A DNA stretch of 64,000 bases from contig DATCMH010000009.1 in NCBI GenBank assembly GCA_036563505.1, positions 135,657 to 199,656 on the forward strand. The letters run 5' to 3'. The DNA comes from DATCMH01 sp036563505. Its GTDB lineage: Bacteria > Pseudomonadota > Alphaproteobacteria > Rhizobiales > Beijerinckiaceae. The notes below the pieces were generated by a model, which saw only the letters and a list, made by a program, of their open reading frames with translations, ran no database searches and was not told where the DNA came from. Both the position numbers and the translations under genes were made by a program. This document shows, one piece after another, positions 34,675 through 46,156 of the stretch (its first letter is position 1; the number at the start of each line of letters is the position of its first letter).

Positions 34675-36792
34675 ATGTCCCTGCGTCCCTCGCTCCTCGA
34701 CCCGCTTTTCGCACCCGCAAGCGCCCTGCCCGGCGTCGGTCCCAAAATCGCACCGCTCCTCGACCGTCTGCTCGGCGGCGAGGGCCGGCCGGCCCGCGTC
34801 GTCGACCTTCTGTTCCATCTGCCCCAGGGCGGCGTGGCACGCGACGTGAAGGGCTCGATCGCCGATGCACCCGTCGGCGAGCCCGTGACGTTGGGTGTCA
34901 CGGTGGTCGCCCACCGCCCTCCCCCGCTCGGAAAGCGCGCGCCCTACCGCGTGCTCGTCGAGGACGAGACGGGTGACGTGACGCTTGTCTTCTTCAACGG
35001 GCAAAAGGCCCGGCTTGAGAAGGCGCTGCCCGTCGGCGAACAGCGCTTCGTCTCCGGCAAGATCGAGCTCTGGGACGGGCGGCGGCAGATGGTGCATCCC
35101 GACCGGATGCTCGATGCCAAGGGCTTGGCCAGCCTGCCCGCGGTCGAGACGGTCTACGGTGCGACGGAAGGCCTCTCGACCCGCCTCATCGGCCGCTTCG
35201 TCGAGGGCGCCCTGTCCAAGGTTCCTGTGATCCCGGAGTGGCAGGACGAAGCCTGGCGCGAGCGCAACCGTTTCACGAGCTTCGCGGAGGCGCTGCGCGC
35301 GATCCACCGGCCAGAGGACGCCGCCTCCGTCTCGGCCGAGAAACTTCCCGAGCACCCGGCCCGCCGACGCCTCGCCTATGACGAGCTCCTGGCCTCGCAG
35401 CTCGCCCTCGCCCTGGTACGCTCGCGCATGCGCCGGTTGCCGGGCCGCGTGAACGCCGGCAACGGGCAGCTCGTCTCTCGGCTGCGGCGCGCCCTGCCCT
35501 TCGATCTCACGCCGTCGCAGGCGAAGGCCGTCGAGGAGATCCGGTCCGACCTCACGGCCGATAAGCGCATGCTGCGTCTTCTGCAGGGCGACGTCGGGTC
35601 CGGCAAAACGGCGGTCGCCGTGCTCACCATGGCGAGCGCGGTTGAGGCCGGGCGTCAGGCCGCGCTGATGGCGCCCACCGAGATCCTCGCGCGCCAGCAT
35701 CATGCCCGGATCGCGCCGCTCGCGGCCGCGGCGGGGCTCAAGACGGCCCTGATCACCGGCCGGGACCGCGCCGCGGAGCGGCGCGCCACGCTCGCCGCGT
35801 TGGAGGCGGGCGAGATCGACTTCGCCGTCGGCACGCACGCGCTGTTCCAGGAGGATGTCGAATTCCGTGACCTCGGCGTCGCCGTCGTCGACGAGCAGCA
35901 CCGCTTCGGCGTTCACCAACGCCTCGCGCTGGGTGCCAAGGGCGGCGGGGTCGACATCCTGGTGATGACGGCCACGCCCATCCCGCGAACCCTGGCGCTG
36001 ACCTATTTCGGCGACATGGACGTCTCGGTGCTCTCCGAGAAGCCTGCCGGCCGCAAGCCGATCGCCACCCGCCTCGTCTCGACCGATCGCCTCGACGAGG
36101 TGACCGGCGCTATCGGTCGGGCCGTCGCCGGCGGCGACCGGGTTTACTGGGTCTGCCCGCTCGTCGCTGAATCGGAGACCGTCGACCTCGCGGCGGCGGA
36201 AGACCGGTTCGAGCACCTGCACGGCGTCTTCGGCGACACGGTCGCCCTCGTGCACGGCAAGATGCCCGGGCGCGACAAGGACCGGGCCATGGAGCGCTTC
36301 GCGACGGGTGACGCCTCGATTCTCGTCTCGACCACCGTCATCGAAGTCGGGGTCGACGTGCCGGAGGCGACCATCATGGTGATCGAGCATGCCGAGCGCT
36401 TCGGGCTGGCGCAGCTCCACCAGTTGCGCGGCCGGATCGGCCGCGGCGACAAGCCGTCGACCTGCCTCCTCCTCTACAAGGGGCCGGTCGGCGAGACGGC
36501 GCGCGCGCGGCTCGAGACGATGCGCGAGACCGAGGACGGCTTCGTCATCGCCGAGAAGGATTTGGCCTTGCGCGGCGAGGGCGAGATTCTGGGCACGCGC
36601 CAATCCGGCCTGCCCGGCTTTCGTCTCGCCTCGCCCGAGCGCGACGGCGATCTCCTCGCGGCGGCGCGGGACGATGCGCGGCTTGTCATCGACCGCGACG
36701 AGGAGCTGCGCAGTCCGCGCGGCGAGGCGCTTCGGCTGCTTCTCTACCTGTTCGAGCGCGACGCTGCCGTGAGGCTGCTGCGAGCGGGCTGA
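34675..36792 (+). CDS. recG: ATP-dependent DNA helicase RecG
   Basis: The 705-aa branched-DNA translocase reverses stalled forks and processes Holliday junctions. The N-terminal wedge/OB domain is at about 60-200. The motor has Walker A GDVGSGKTAVA near residue 305, DEQHRFG and TATPIPRTLAL. LRGRIGRGD is the conserved motif VI region, and the C-terminus carries the RecG-specific helical hairpin. I chose ATG at 34675 because the conserved LRPSLLDPLF begins there; an upstream in-frame extension is Ala-rich and covers the promoter region. Confidence 0.95.
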   Translation: MSLRPSLLDPLFAPASALPGVGPKIAPLLDRLLGGEGRPARVVDLLFHLPQGGVARDVKGSIADAPVGEPVTLGVTVVAHRPPPLGKRAPYRVLVEDETGDVTLVFFNGQKARLEKALPVGEQRFVSGKIELWDGRRQMVHPDRMLDAKGLASLPAVETVYGATEGLSTRLIGRFVEGALSKVPVIPEWQDEAWRERNRFTSFAEALRAIHRPEDAASVSAEKLPEHPARRRLAYDELLASQLALALVRSRMRRLPGRVNAGNGQLVSRLRRALPFDLTPSQAKAVEEIRSDLTADKRMLRLLQGDVGSGKTAVAVLTMASAVEAGRQAALMAPTEILARQHHARIAPLAAAAGLKTALITGRDRAAERRATLAALEAGEIDFAVGTHALFQEDVEFRDLGVAVVDEQHRFGVHQRLALGAKGGGVDILVMTATPIPRTLALTYFGDMDVSVLSEKPAGRKPIATRLVSTDRLDEVTGAIGRAVAGGDRVYWVCPLVAESETVDLAAAEDRFEHLHGVFGDTVALVHGKMPGRDKDRAMERFATGDASILVSTTVIEVGVDVPEATIMVIEHAERFGLAQLHQLRGRIGRGDKPSTCLLLYKGPVGETARARLETMRETEDGFVIAEKDLALRGEGEILGTRQSGLPGFRLASPERDGDLLAAARDDARLVIDRDEELRSPRGEALRLLLYLFERDAAVRLLRAG

Positions 36793-36798
36793 AGAGGC

Positions 36799-37542
36799 CT
36801 AAACTGGCCCGACCGGCTCCAAGGGCCGCTCGCCCTTGGTGGCCATCGCCATAGCGCGGAGCCTTCGCTGGGTCTCGTCGGGCTGGATCACGCCCGCGGA
36901 CATGACGAGCTTGGCGGCGTCGTCCACGCTCATCGTGAGTTCGATCACCTCCCGCCGCGGCAGGTAGAAGAAGAAGCCGGTCGTCGGGTTCGGCGTGCAC
37001 GGCAGGAAGACGCCGACGTAATCCGCTCCCGGCAGCCGGTCCTCGACCTCCATCGTGGCCGGGCTCGAGACGAAGACCACCGACCAGGTGCCCTTCACCG
37101 GAAATTCGACGAGGCCCACGGTGCGGAACGATGTGCCCTCCTGCGAGAACACAGTCTCGAAAAGCTGCTTCACGCCCTTGTAGATGCCGCGCACCACGGG
37201 CATGCGCGCCAGCATCAGCTCGCCCGCGGAGATCAGGCTGCGTCCGACGAGATTGGCCGTCAGGAAGCCGAGCAGGGTCAGACCGAGGAAGGCGATCAGA
37301 AGCCCCAAGCCGGGGATCGCGAACGGAAGATAGGTGTCCGGCAGATAGGCGCTCGGCACCAGCGGCTTCACCCAACCGTCGACGAGGGTGACGAACCACC
37401 AGGTGAGATAGAGGGTGATGGCAAGCGGGCCGGCGACGATAACGCCCGTGAGGAAGTAGTTACGCAGCCGCGAGCGGGCCCGCGGCCGCGGCCCGTCCGT
37501 ATCGGCTTTCAGATCGGCTATCGGGTCGGGTGAGGTCGCCAT
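36799..37542 (-). CDS. DUF502 family membrane protein
   Basis: The 247-aa protein has two membrane segments (about residues 33-57 and 78-105). It starts after a charged N-terminus with LRNYFLTGVIVAGPLAITLYLTWW, a family hallmark. Conserved PVVRGIYKGVKQ and the cytoplasmic beta-rich domain with FPCTPNPTTGFF-like residues follow. I chose ATG at 37542; a TTG nine codons upstream is possible but adds a non-conserved tail. Convergent with recG by seven bases. Function is unknown. Confidence 0.85.
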   Translation of the reverse strand: MATSPDPIADLKADTDGPRPRARSRLRNYFLTGVIVAGPLAITLYLTWWFVTLVDGWVKPLVPSAYLPDTYLPFAIPGLGLLIAFLGLTLLGFLTANLVGRSLISAGELMLARMPVVRGIYKGVKQLFETVFSQEGTSFRTVGLVEFPVKGTWSVVFVSSPATMEVEDRLPGADYVGVFLPCTPNPTTGFFFYLPRREVIELTMSVDDAAKLVMSAGVIQPDETQRRLRAMAMATKGERPLEPVGPV

Positions 37543-37632
37543 GCGCCGTGTCGAGGAGCAGCCCGCCAAGCGGGGCCGCTCCTCCAGTTAGGCGACCCGG
37601 TCGCGAGCCTCAAGCCGCACGCCGGGTCTTTG

Positions 37633-39459
<1,827 letters not shown>

Positions 39460-39597
39460 GCGCGATGAGGTCCCGTATCAGAGAACGGCAGCATATCGCT
39501 CTCTCGTTGAGAGAGAACTAAACCGATCCAACTCGTCTCTTCCAATCACATCGCACGACCATTTGTGACGCGACAAAGGCTCACGCACGACGATAGC

Positions 39598-40968
39598 TCA
39601 TTTCTCGCGCTTGGCGTCACGTTGCCTGTCCCTGAACGCCGCGGCCCAGCCTTCCTTCACGGTCTGGCGACCGCGCGCCACGGCGAGAGCATCGGCCGGT
39701 ACATGCTCCGTGACGACGGACCCGGAGCCGACATAGGCGCCGTCGCCGATCGTCACCGGGGCGACCAGGGCCGAATTGGAGCCGACGAAGGCGCCGGTGC
39801 CGATGACGGTACGGGCTTTGGAGAAGCCGTCGTAGTTACAGGTGATGGTGCCGGCACCGATGTTGGCCTCGGCCCCGACCTCGGCGTCGCCGAGATAGGT
39901 CAGGTGGCTCACCTTGGCGCCCGCGCCCAAGCGGGTGCTCTTGATCTCGACGAAGTTGCCGACTTTCGCCTTCGGCCCGAGTTCCGCGCCGGGGCGCAGG
40001 CGGGCGAAGGGGCCGACGCTCGCGCCTGAGGCGACGCGGGCGCCCTCCAGATGCGAGAAGGCGTGAATGACCGCACCGCTCTCGACGACGACTCCCGGGC
40101 CGAACACGACGTGAGGTTCAACAACAACATCAGCCGCAATGCTCGTGTCGTGGCTGAAGAACACCGTCTCGGGCGCCGCGAGGGTGACGCCGGCCGCGAG
40201 GGCCGCGGCGCGCAGCCGCTCCTGAAAGACCCGCTCCGCGGCAGCGAGTTGGGCGCGGTCATTGACGCCCTGAACTTCAGTCTCGGGCGCCGTCACCACG
40301 GCAACGGCGTCACCCTCGTTCGCGGCGATCGCGACGACGTCGGTGAGATAGTACTCGCCCTTCGCGTTGGCGTTGCCGACCGCGTCGAGGAAGCCGAGCG
40401 CCCGATCGCCCCGGAGCGCCATCACGCCGGCGTTGCACAGGGTGATCCGCCGCTCCTCGGGTGTGGCGTCCTTTTCCTCGCGGATCGCGACGAGCCGACC
40501 GCCCTCGGTCACGAGCCGCCCGTACCCGGTCGGGTCCCGCGCCTCGAATCCGAGCACGGCCACGGCCGCTCCCGATGCGATTGCGGCCCGCAGCCGGGCG
40601 AAGCTCTCCGTCGTCACGAGCGGCGTGTCGCCGAAGGCGACGATCACCTCGTCGGCGCCCTCTTCGAGGGCCGGCCGGGCGGCCAAGACCGCGTGGGCCG
40701 TTCCGAGGCGGTCGCGCTGCTCGAAGACGAGCGCATCCGCCACAGTCTTCCGCGCTTCCTCGGCAACATCGGCGCGGTCCGGGCCGACGACGACCGCGAG
40801 ACGAGTCATCCCGGCCGACCTGATCGCCGAGACGGCATGGGCGAGCATGGAGCGGCCCGCGACCTTGTGCAGGACCTTCGGCAGCCGGGACCGCATGCGC
40901 GTTCCCTCGCCGGCCGCGAGGACGACGGCGAGGCAGCGGCGGTCACCAGGAGCAGCTTGAGACGACAT
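39598..40968 (-). CDS. glmU: Bifunctional GlcNAc-1-P uridyltransferase / GlcN-1-P acetyltransferase
   Basis: The 456-aa cytoplasmic enzyme completes UDP-GlcNAc synthesis. The N-terminal pyrophosphorylase domain has LAAGEGTRMRSRLPKVLH at residues 16-33. The C-terminal left-handed beta-helix of hexapeptide repeats (about 255-440) carries the acetyl-CoA site, with GAGTITCNYDG a GlmU hallmark. It is upstream of glmS in a probable two-gene unit for UDP-GlcNAc. The intervening 138 bases could hold a second promoter. Confidence 0.97.
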   Translation of the reverse strand: MSSQAAPGDRRCLAVVLAAGEGTRMRSRLPKVLHKVAGRSMLAHAVSAIRSAGMTRLAVVVGPDRADVAEEARKTVADALVFEQRDRLGTAHAVLAARPALEEGADEVIVAFGDTPLVTTESFARLRAAIASGAAVAVLGFEARDPTGYGRLVTEGGRLVAIREEKDATPEERRITLCNAGVMALRGDRALGFLDAVGNANAKGEYYLTDVVAIAANEGDAVAVVTAPETEVQGVNDRAQLAAAERVFQERLRAAALAAGVTLAAPETVFFSHDTSIAADVVVEPHVVFGPGVVVESGAVIHAFSHLEGARVASGASVGPFARLRPGAELGPKAKVGNFVEIKSTRLGAGAKVSHLTYLGDAEVGAEANIGAGTITCNYDGFSKARTVIGTGAFVGSNSALVAPVTIGDGAYVGSGSVVTEHVPADALAVARGRQTVKEGWAAAFRDRQRDAKREK

Positions 40969-41186
40969 GGAGCGTTCCCACGAAAGGTTCGTCTCGATAG
41001 CCGAGAGCCGTCACCCGCCGCAACGGGGCGGGGGGAGGCTCAGGATCGGGTTCAAACGTCCCCAAAAAGGCACGTTTTCACCCTTTCATCCCGTGAAACC
41101 ATGGTAAGACGCCGGCCGCGGACCGGGCCACCCCGAACCGTGCCGATCGTCATGACGCGCCGAAGGCGCGGGAGTTTCTCTGTCAC

Positions 41187-42734
41187 GTGCCATACCGGGT
41201 TTCGCGCCGCGATCTCCTCAGCCTCGCGGGAGGCGTTATCGCCGGGGGCGTCCTGCCGGGCGCCGCATCGGCGCAGCCTGCCGCCCCGAGCCCGTTCCAG
41301 CCCGTCGCTGAGGGCCAAGCCTTCGAGCCGGCCGGCGTCGTCGACGTGGCCCGGCAGCTCGCGCGCCGCCCCTATGCCGCGCCCCCGAACGATCTGCCCG
41401 AGGAGTTTGCGCGGCTCTCCTTCGAGCAATATGCCGGCATCCGCGCTCGTCCCGAGACCTTGATCTGGGCGGGCGAGGGCCGCGGCTTCCGCATCGAGCC
41501 CCTGCACCGCGGCTTCGTATACGCGAACCCGGTCGCGCTCTTCATCGTGGAGGACGGGACCGTTCGGCGGATCGTCTACGATCGCAACCGCTTCGACTTC
41601 GGCCGGGTCGCCGCCCAAGGGCCGGCCGCCGACATCGGCTATTCGGGCATCCGCCTGCAGGCGACGCAAGGCGGCGGAGCGCCGTTCGACTTTGCGGTCC
41701 TACAAGGAGCAAGCTTCTTTCGCGCCCTCGCCCGCGGTCAGACCTACGGCGTGGTCTCGCGCGCGTTGACCCTGAAGCCCGCCGAGACGCGAGGCGAGGA
41801 GTTCCCGCTTTCTCGCGCCTTCTGGATCGAGCGGCCGGCGGCCGGCAGCACCGCCCTCGTGCTGCACGCGCTGCTCGACACCGAGTCGGCCTCGGGCGCC
41901 GCGCGCATGACGTTCCGCCCCGGCGACATGACGATCATCGACGTCGAGCTCACCCTGTTTCCACGGGTCAACCTCGACCATGTCGGCCTCGGCGCGATGG
42001 CCTCGACCTACCTCTTCGGCCCGAACGACCGCCGCAACGTCGACGACGCCCGCCCCGCCGTCCACGACTCGACCGGTCTGCGCATGCTGACCGGTGGCGG
42101 CGAATGGCTGTGGCGTCCGCTCCAGAATCCCGAGACGCTCCAGCTTTCCGCCTTCGTCGACCGGAACCCGCGCGGCTTCGGCCTCGTCCAGCGCGAGCGC
42201 GACCCGGCCCATTTCCAGGATGACGAGCAGCGCTGGGAGACGCGCCCGACGCTCTGGACCGAGCCCCTCGGCGAATGGGGCCAGGGCGTCGTCCAGCTTA
42301 TCGAGATCCCGAGCGATTCGGAGATCAACGATAACGTCCTGGCCTATTGGCGTCCGCGGGCTCCGGTCCCCGCCGGATCGGAATATGCCGTGGCCTACCG
42401 GCAGTTCTGGGGCTGGGGCCAGCCCGAGCGCCCGCCCCTCGCGACTGTGTCGACCTCATTGGTCGGGCGCGGGAGCCAGGGCCGGCGACGCCGTTTCATC
42501 GTCGACTTCGCCGGGGACGAGCTCGGCGCTCCCCTGCCCGACATGCGCCCGATCCTGTCCACGAGCCCGGGCTCGATCCAGGGTCTTAGGGTTTGGCCTT
42601 ACCCCGAGCGCAAGACGATCCGGGTCGGTTTCGAGCTTGACCCCGGCAACGAAAACGCTTGTGAGATGCGGCTTCTCCTCGAAGCGGGCGGGAAGCCGAT
42701 CACCGAGACATGGCTCTATCGTTGGACGCCTTGA
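41187..42734 (+). CDS. opgG: Glucan biosynthesis protein OpgG/OpgD (Tat-exported)
   Basis: The 515-aa periplasmic protein builds osmoregulated periplasmic glucans together with OpgH. A Tat signal with SRRDLLSLAGG at residues 6-16 is followed by a hydrophobic stretch ending AASAQ. Tat export is typical of the OpgD branch, so the name opgG is positional. The MdoG domain follows (FARLSFEQYAGIR, RGFVYANPV, FGPNDRRNVDDARPAVHDS). The start is GTG at 41187. It overlaps opgH by 25 bases. Confidence 0.92.
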   Translation: MPYRVSRRDLLSLAGGVIAGGVLPGAASAQPAAPSPFQPVAEGQAFEPAGVVDVARQLARRPYAAPPNDLPEEFARLSFEQYAGIRARPETLIWAGEGRGFRIEPLHRGFVYANPVALFIVEDGTVRRIVYDRNRFDFGRVAAQGPAADIGYSGIRLQATQGGGAPFDFAVLQGASFFRALARGQTYGVVSRALTLKPAETRGEEFPLSRAFWIERPAAGSTALVLHALLDTESASGAARMTFRPGDMTIIDVELTLFPRVNLDHVGLGAMASTYLFGPNDRRNVDDARPAVHDSTGLRMLTGGGEWLWRPLQNPETLQLSAFVDRNPRGFGLVQRERDPAHFQDDEQRWETRPTLWTEPLGEWGQGVVQLIEIPSDSEINDNVLAYWRPRAPVPAGSEYAVAYRQFWGWGQPERPPLATVSTSLVGRGSQGRRRRFIVDFAGDELGAPLPDMRPILSTSPGSIQGLRVWPYPERKTIRVGFELDPGNENACEMRLLLEAGGKPITETWLYRWTP

Positions 42735-44890
42735 GCCCTCACGACACGTCGGACGTCGCGGCGCCGCCGCGGCTTGAACCCGCTATGCCCGAGGAGAACC
42801 GGCTCGACATGCCGGTTCAGTCCTTCCGCGACTGGTCCAGAGGACGGGAGCGCTCTCTCGCGGCGCCGCACCTCTACCGCGCGCCCTGGGCTGCGAGGCT
42901 CTTCGTCTTCGGCGGCGCGGCGCTCCTCACGGCCTACGGCGCGTATCAGATGTACCAGGTCGTGTCGGTGAGCCGCACGACGATCCTGCAGTACGTCCTG
43001 CTCGTCCTGTTCACGATCAACTTCTCCTGGATCGCGCTCGCCTTCACGAACGGGCTGCTCGGCTTCTTCGCGCTCCTGCGCCGTCCCCCGGCCCCGCCGA
43101 TCCCGCCGGCCCTGAAGAGCCGGACAGCGGTGGTCATGCCCGTCTACAACGAGTCGACCGCGCGCACCTTCGCGGCCCTCGAGGCGATGCGGGAATCCAT
43201 CGACGCGACCGGGCACGGCGCGCAGTTCGACTACTTCGTGCTCTCCGACTCGACGCAGCCCGACGCCTGGATCGCCGAGGAGCGCGCCTTCCTCGCCCTG
43301 CGCGAGCGGCTCGGCCCCGACAGCCGGCTCTACTACCGACACCGCGAGAAGAACCACCACCGCAAGGCCGGCAACATCGCCGATTTCGTGACGCGCTGGG
43401 GCGGCGCCTATGAGCACATGCTCGTGCTCGACGCCGATAGCCTGATGACTGGCGAATGCGTCGTTCGTCTCGCTGCCGCCATGGAGGCGGACCCGGACGC
43501 CGGCATCATCCAGTCGCTGCCCCTCATCATCAACCGCAACACCTTCTTCGCGCGGCTGCAGCAGTTCGCCGCCAAGATCTACGGCCCCGTGATCGCGACG
43601 GGCCTGTCCGTCTGGTCCGGGCGGGACGGCAACTATTGGGGTCATAACGCGATCATCCGCACGCGAGCCTTCGCCGAGCAGGCGGGCCTGCCCGATCTTA
43701 AGGGCAAGCCGCCCCTCGGCGGCCACGTGCTCAGCCACGACTTCGTCGAGGCGGCCCTGATCCGGCGCGGTGGCTGGACGGTGTATATGCTGCCCGACCT
43801 CGGCGGCTCCTACGAGGAGAGCCCGCCTTCGCTCATCGACCTCGCCGCCCGCGACCGGCGCTGGTGCCAGGGCAACCTGCAGCACATGCGCATCATCGGC
43901 GCGAGCGGGCTGAAATGGCCGACTCGCCAGCACTTCGCGACGGGCATCGCCTCCTACCTCGCCTCGCCCTTCTGGCTGTTCCAGCTCATCGTCGGCATCG
44001 CCCTCGTTCTCCAGACCACTTACATCCGGCCGGAATATTTCAGCCGGGACTTCCACCTCTTTCCGGTCTGGCCCCGCTTCGATCCCGAACGGGCGCTCGC
44101 GCTCTTCGCCCTCACGATGGGCATCCTGCTCGCGCCGAAACTCTTCGGCCTCGTCCTCGCCCTCATCCGGTCGGACGCGCGGCGGGCGAGCGGCGGCGCG
44201 GTACGGCTGACCCTTTCGGCCTTGCTGGAGGTCATCCTGTCGGCGCTCATGGCGCCGATCCTCATGCTCATCCAGTCCGGCTCGGTGTTCCAGATCCTCC
44301 TCGGGCGGGACACGGGCTGGAACCCGCAGCGGCGGGATGACGGCTCGATCCCCTTCCGCGACATCGTGCGGCGCCATCGCTGGCACACCGCGCTCGGGCT
44401 CTTCGCAGGTATATCCGCCTTCCTGATCGCGACGTCCCTGTTTCTTTGGATGTCGCCGACCATCGTCGGCCTCGTGCTCGCGATTCCTTTGTCGTGGCTC
44501 AGCGGCCAACTCGGGGCGGGCCTGGCCCTCAAGCGCCTCGGCCTGCTGCTGACGCCGGAGGAGTCCAGACCGCCGCCGATCGCGACTCACGCCAACGCGC
44601 TGCAGGCGCGCAATGCCCAGAGCGGCTTCGACGACGAGGATTGTTTCCTGGCCCTGCACCGCGATCCGGCGCTGCGGGTGGCTCACGAGGCCATGCTCCC
44701 GCCCCGCCCCGCGCGGCGCCGCGGCGAAGTCGACCCGGATCGGGCGCTGGCGCAGGCCAAGCTGGTCGAGGCCGAGAGTCTCGAAGAGGTCGTGCAATGG
44801 CTCAAGCCCAAGGAGCGCATGATCGTGCTGCACGACCGCGCCCTCCTCGACCTGACCCTGCGGCTGCGCGGCCCGGCGGAGGCGGCCTGA
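42710..44890 (+). CDS. opgH: Glucan biosynthesis glucosyltransferase OpgH (MdoH)
   Basis: The 726-aa inner-membrane family-2 glycosyltransferase polymerises glucose from UDP-glucose and moves it to the periplasm. Two N-terminal membrane segments (about 62-85 and 93-120) precede the catalytic domain with VVMPVYNEST, LDADSLMTG, LSHDFVEAALIRRGGW and RRWCQGN (the QxxRW-equivalent). Four or more C-terminal membrane segments follow. ATG at 42710 overlaps opgG; ATG at 42785 is an alternative. It is shorter at the N-terminus than enterobacterial MdoH. Confidence 0.95.
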   Translation: MALSLDALSPHDTSDVAAPPRLEPAMPEENRLDMPVQSFRDWSRGRERSLAAPHLYRAPWAARLFVFGGAALLTAYGAYQMYQVVSVSRTTILQYVLLVLFTINFSWIALAFTNGLLGFFALLRRPPAPPIPPALKSRTAVVMPVYNESTARTFAALEAMRESIDATGHGAQFDYFVLSDSTQPDAWIAEERAFLALRERLGPDSRLYYRHREKNHHRKAGNIADFVTRWGGAYEHMLVLDADSLMTGECVVRLAAAMEADPDAGIIQSLPLIINRNTFFARLQQFAAKIYGPVIATGLSVWSGRDGNYWGHNAIIRTRAFAEQAGLPDLKGKPPLGGHVLSHDFVEAALIRRGGWTVYMLPDLGGSYEESPPSLIDLAARDRRWCQGNLQHMRIIGASGLKWPTRQHFATGIASYLASPFWLFQLIVGIALVLQTTYIRPEYFSRDFHLFPVWPRFDPERALALFALTMGILLAPKLFGLVLALIRSDARRASGGAVRLTLSALLEVILSALMAPILMLIQSGSVFQILLGRDTGWNPQRRDDGSIPFRDIVRRHRWHTALGLFAGISAFLIATSLFLWMSPTIVGLVLAIPLSWLSGQLGAGLALKRLGLLLTPEESRPPPIATHANALQARNAQSGFDDEDCFLALHRDPALRVAHEAMLPPRPARRRGEVDPDRALAQAKLVEAESLEEVVQWLKPKERMIVLHDRALLDLTLRLRGPAEAA

Positions 44891-44989
44891 GGTCGCGACG
44901 CGGCCCGAGAGTGGAACCTGCCCGCGCCGGGCCTCTTAGTCTCCCACATCCGGCCGCTCGCGGCCCCTCACGGCGGGAGACACAGCAAC

Positions 44990-45088
44990 ATGACGGAAAC
45001 TCGGTTCAACCGCCTCGGCGCCGTCGCGCTGATCGCCGTCGTGCTGGCCTTCGTGGCTTTCGCCTTCGGGTTCTATCCCGCCGGCTGA
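44990..45088 (+). CDS. 32-aa single-span membrane micro-protein
   Basis: The product is MTETRFNRLG, then an unbroken hydrophobic segment of about 19 residues, ending YPAG. GGGAGA lies about nine bases before ATG at 44990, a better site than many neighbours have. Codon third positions are GC-rich. It is 99 bases after opgH in the same direction and its 3' end overlaps convergent glk by 16 bases. No known family is recognised; it could be a small partner of OpgH or an unrelated membrane peptide. Confidence 0.6.
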   Translation: MTETRFNRLGAVALIAVVLAFVAFAFGFYPAG

Positions 45089-46113
45089 CCGCCATTGCCG
45101 GACGCGTCCGTCCAGAGCGCGTGGTCGTAGAGGAAACGGTCGGGATCCCGGGCCATGACCGCGAGGCCGCGCAAGGCGGGATCGGGTTCGAGGATCACGC
45201 CGGTCGGGATGTTCTCGAGAACCGAGGCGAAGGGCGCTTTGTTCGAGAAGGCCGCGCGCAAGCCGCTGGCCTTCAGGAAGGACACGAGGCTCGGGGCGAT
45301 CCCGCTGCCGATCAGCACGCTCGTCGCGGAAAAGATCAGGGCGAGGTCGCCGGCGACGCGCCCGAGCAGCCGGGCGAAGGCGTGGAGCGCGTCCCGTGCC
45401 AGCGGGTCGGCTGCGCTCACCCCTCGCAAAACGATCTCGTGCGATGAGAGGCACTCGCCCGGGACGCCCCGCAAGGCCCCCATAGCCCGGTAGAGCCGAA
45501 GCAGGCCCGGGCCAGAGAGAACGGTCTCCACGGTGATCCGCCCCTCGACGCGCTCCAGGTACGGCCAGAAGCGGGCCTCGTCGTCGTCCGCGGGCCCGAG
45601 GTCGACATGGCCCGCCTCCGTCGACTGGACGAGCCGCCGCTCGCCCGCCAGCAGGAGCGCGGCCGCGCCGAACCCCGTGCCGGGCCCGAGGACGACAATC
45701 GGCCCGCGCCGGCTCGGGCGCGCCTCGCCGATCCAGGCGAGGTCGCCGGATGATCCGTCGAGCACCGCCGCGGCTGCGGCCATCGGCACGTAGTCGTTGA
45801 CGAGTTCGACTTGCTCCAGGCCGAGCCCTTCGCCGATCGCCGCCGCATCGATGGTCCAGGCGGCGTTGGTCAGCCGGACGACCGGCCCTTCGACCTTCGT
45901 CGCGACGGCGAGAAGGGCGCGCCCGGGCGCCGGCCCCGACTGGCTGGACAGAGCCGCGCGGATCGCCCTGAGAGGATCCGGAAAGTCGACGGTCAGGCAG
46001 CGCGGCAGAACGCTTGCCCCGCGCACCGTTTTCTCGGCGGAACCGTCGATCAGGGCGAAGCGGGCGTTCGTTCCGCCAATGTCGCCGATGAGGATAGGTC
46101 GTTGGTCCGGCAT
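45073..46113 (-). CDS. glk: Glucokinase
   Basis: The 346-aa proteobacterial-type (Pfam Glucokinase) enzyme phosphorylates glucose to glucose-6-phosphate. The phosphate-1 motif is GDIGGTNARFAL at residues 10-21. The active-site Asp lies in LVNDYVPMA. VLGPGTGFGAA is the family signature and STEAGHVDLGP carries the glucose-binding Glu-His. There is no ROK-type zinc motif. It precedes otsB in reading direction only by strand: otsB is upstream on the same strand, separated by a GATC-rich repeat. Confidence 0.94.
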   Translation of the reverse strand: MPDQRPILIGDIGGTNARFALIDGSAEKTVRGASVLPRCLTVDFPDPLRAIRAALSSQSGPAPGRALLAVATKVEGPVVRLTNAAWTIDAAAIGEGLGLEQVELVNDYVPMAAAAAVLDGSSGDLAWIGEARPSRRGPIVVLGPGTGFGAAALLLAGERRLVQSTEAGHVDLGPADDDEARFWPYLERVEGRITVETVLSGPGLLRLYRAMGALRGVPGECLSSHEIVLRGVSAADPLARDALHAFARLLGRVAGDLALIFSATSVLIGSGIAPSLVSFLKASGLRAAFSNKAPFASVLENIPTGVILEPDPALRGLAVMARDPDRFLYDHALWTDASGNGGQPAG

Positions 46114-46127
46114 CGTCCCTGCGTCGG

Positions 46128-46150
46128 AGGATCAAAGGATCACGGCATCC
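46128..46150. repeat. GATC-rich border repeat, copy 7
   Basis: GGATCAAAGGATCACGGCATCC lies between otsB and glk on the minus strand. It matches the GGATCACGGCATCC/GCGTCC ends seen at copies 4 and 6. Confidence 0.45.
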
Positions 46151-46156
46151 AACGTT

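Noticed and set aside
39460..39597. glmS ribozyme or riboswitch between glmU and glmS
   Set aside because: The 138 bases show no GlmS ribozyme core and such elements are not expected in alphaproteobacteria.
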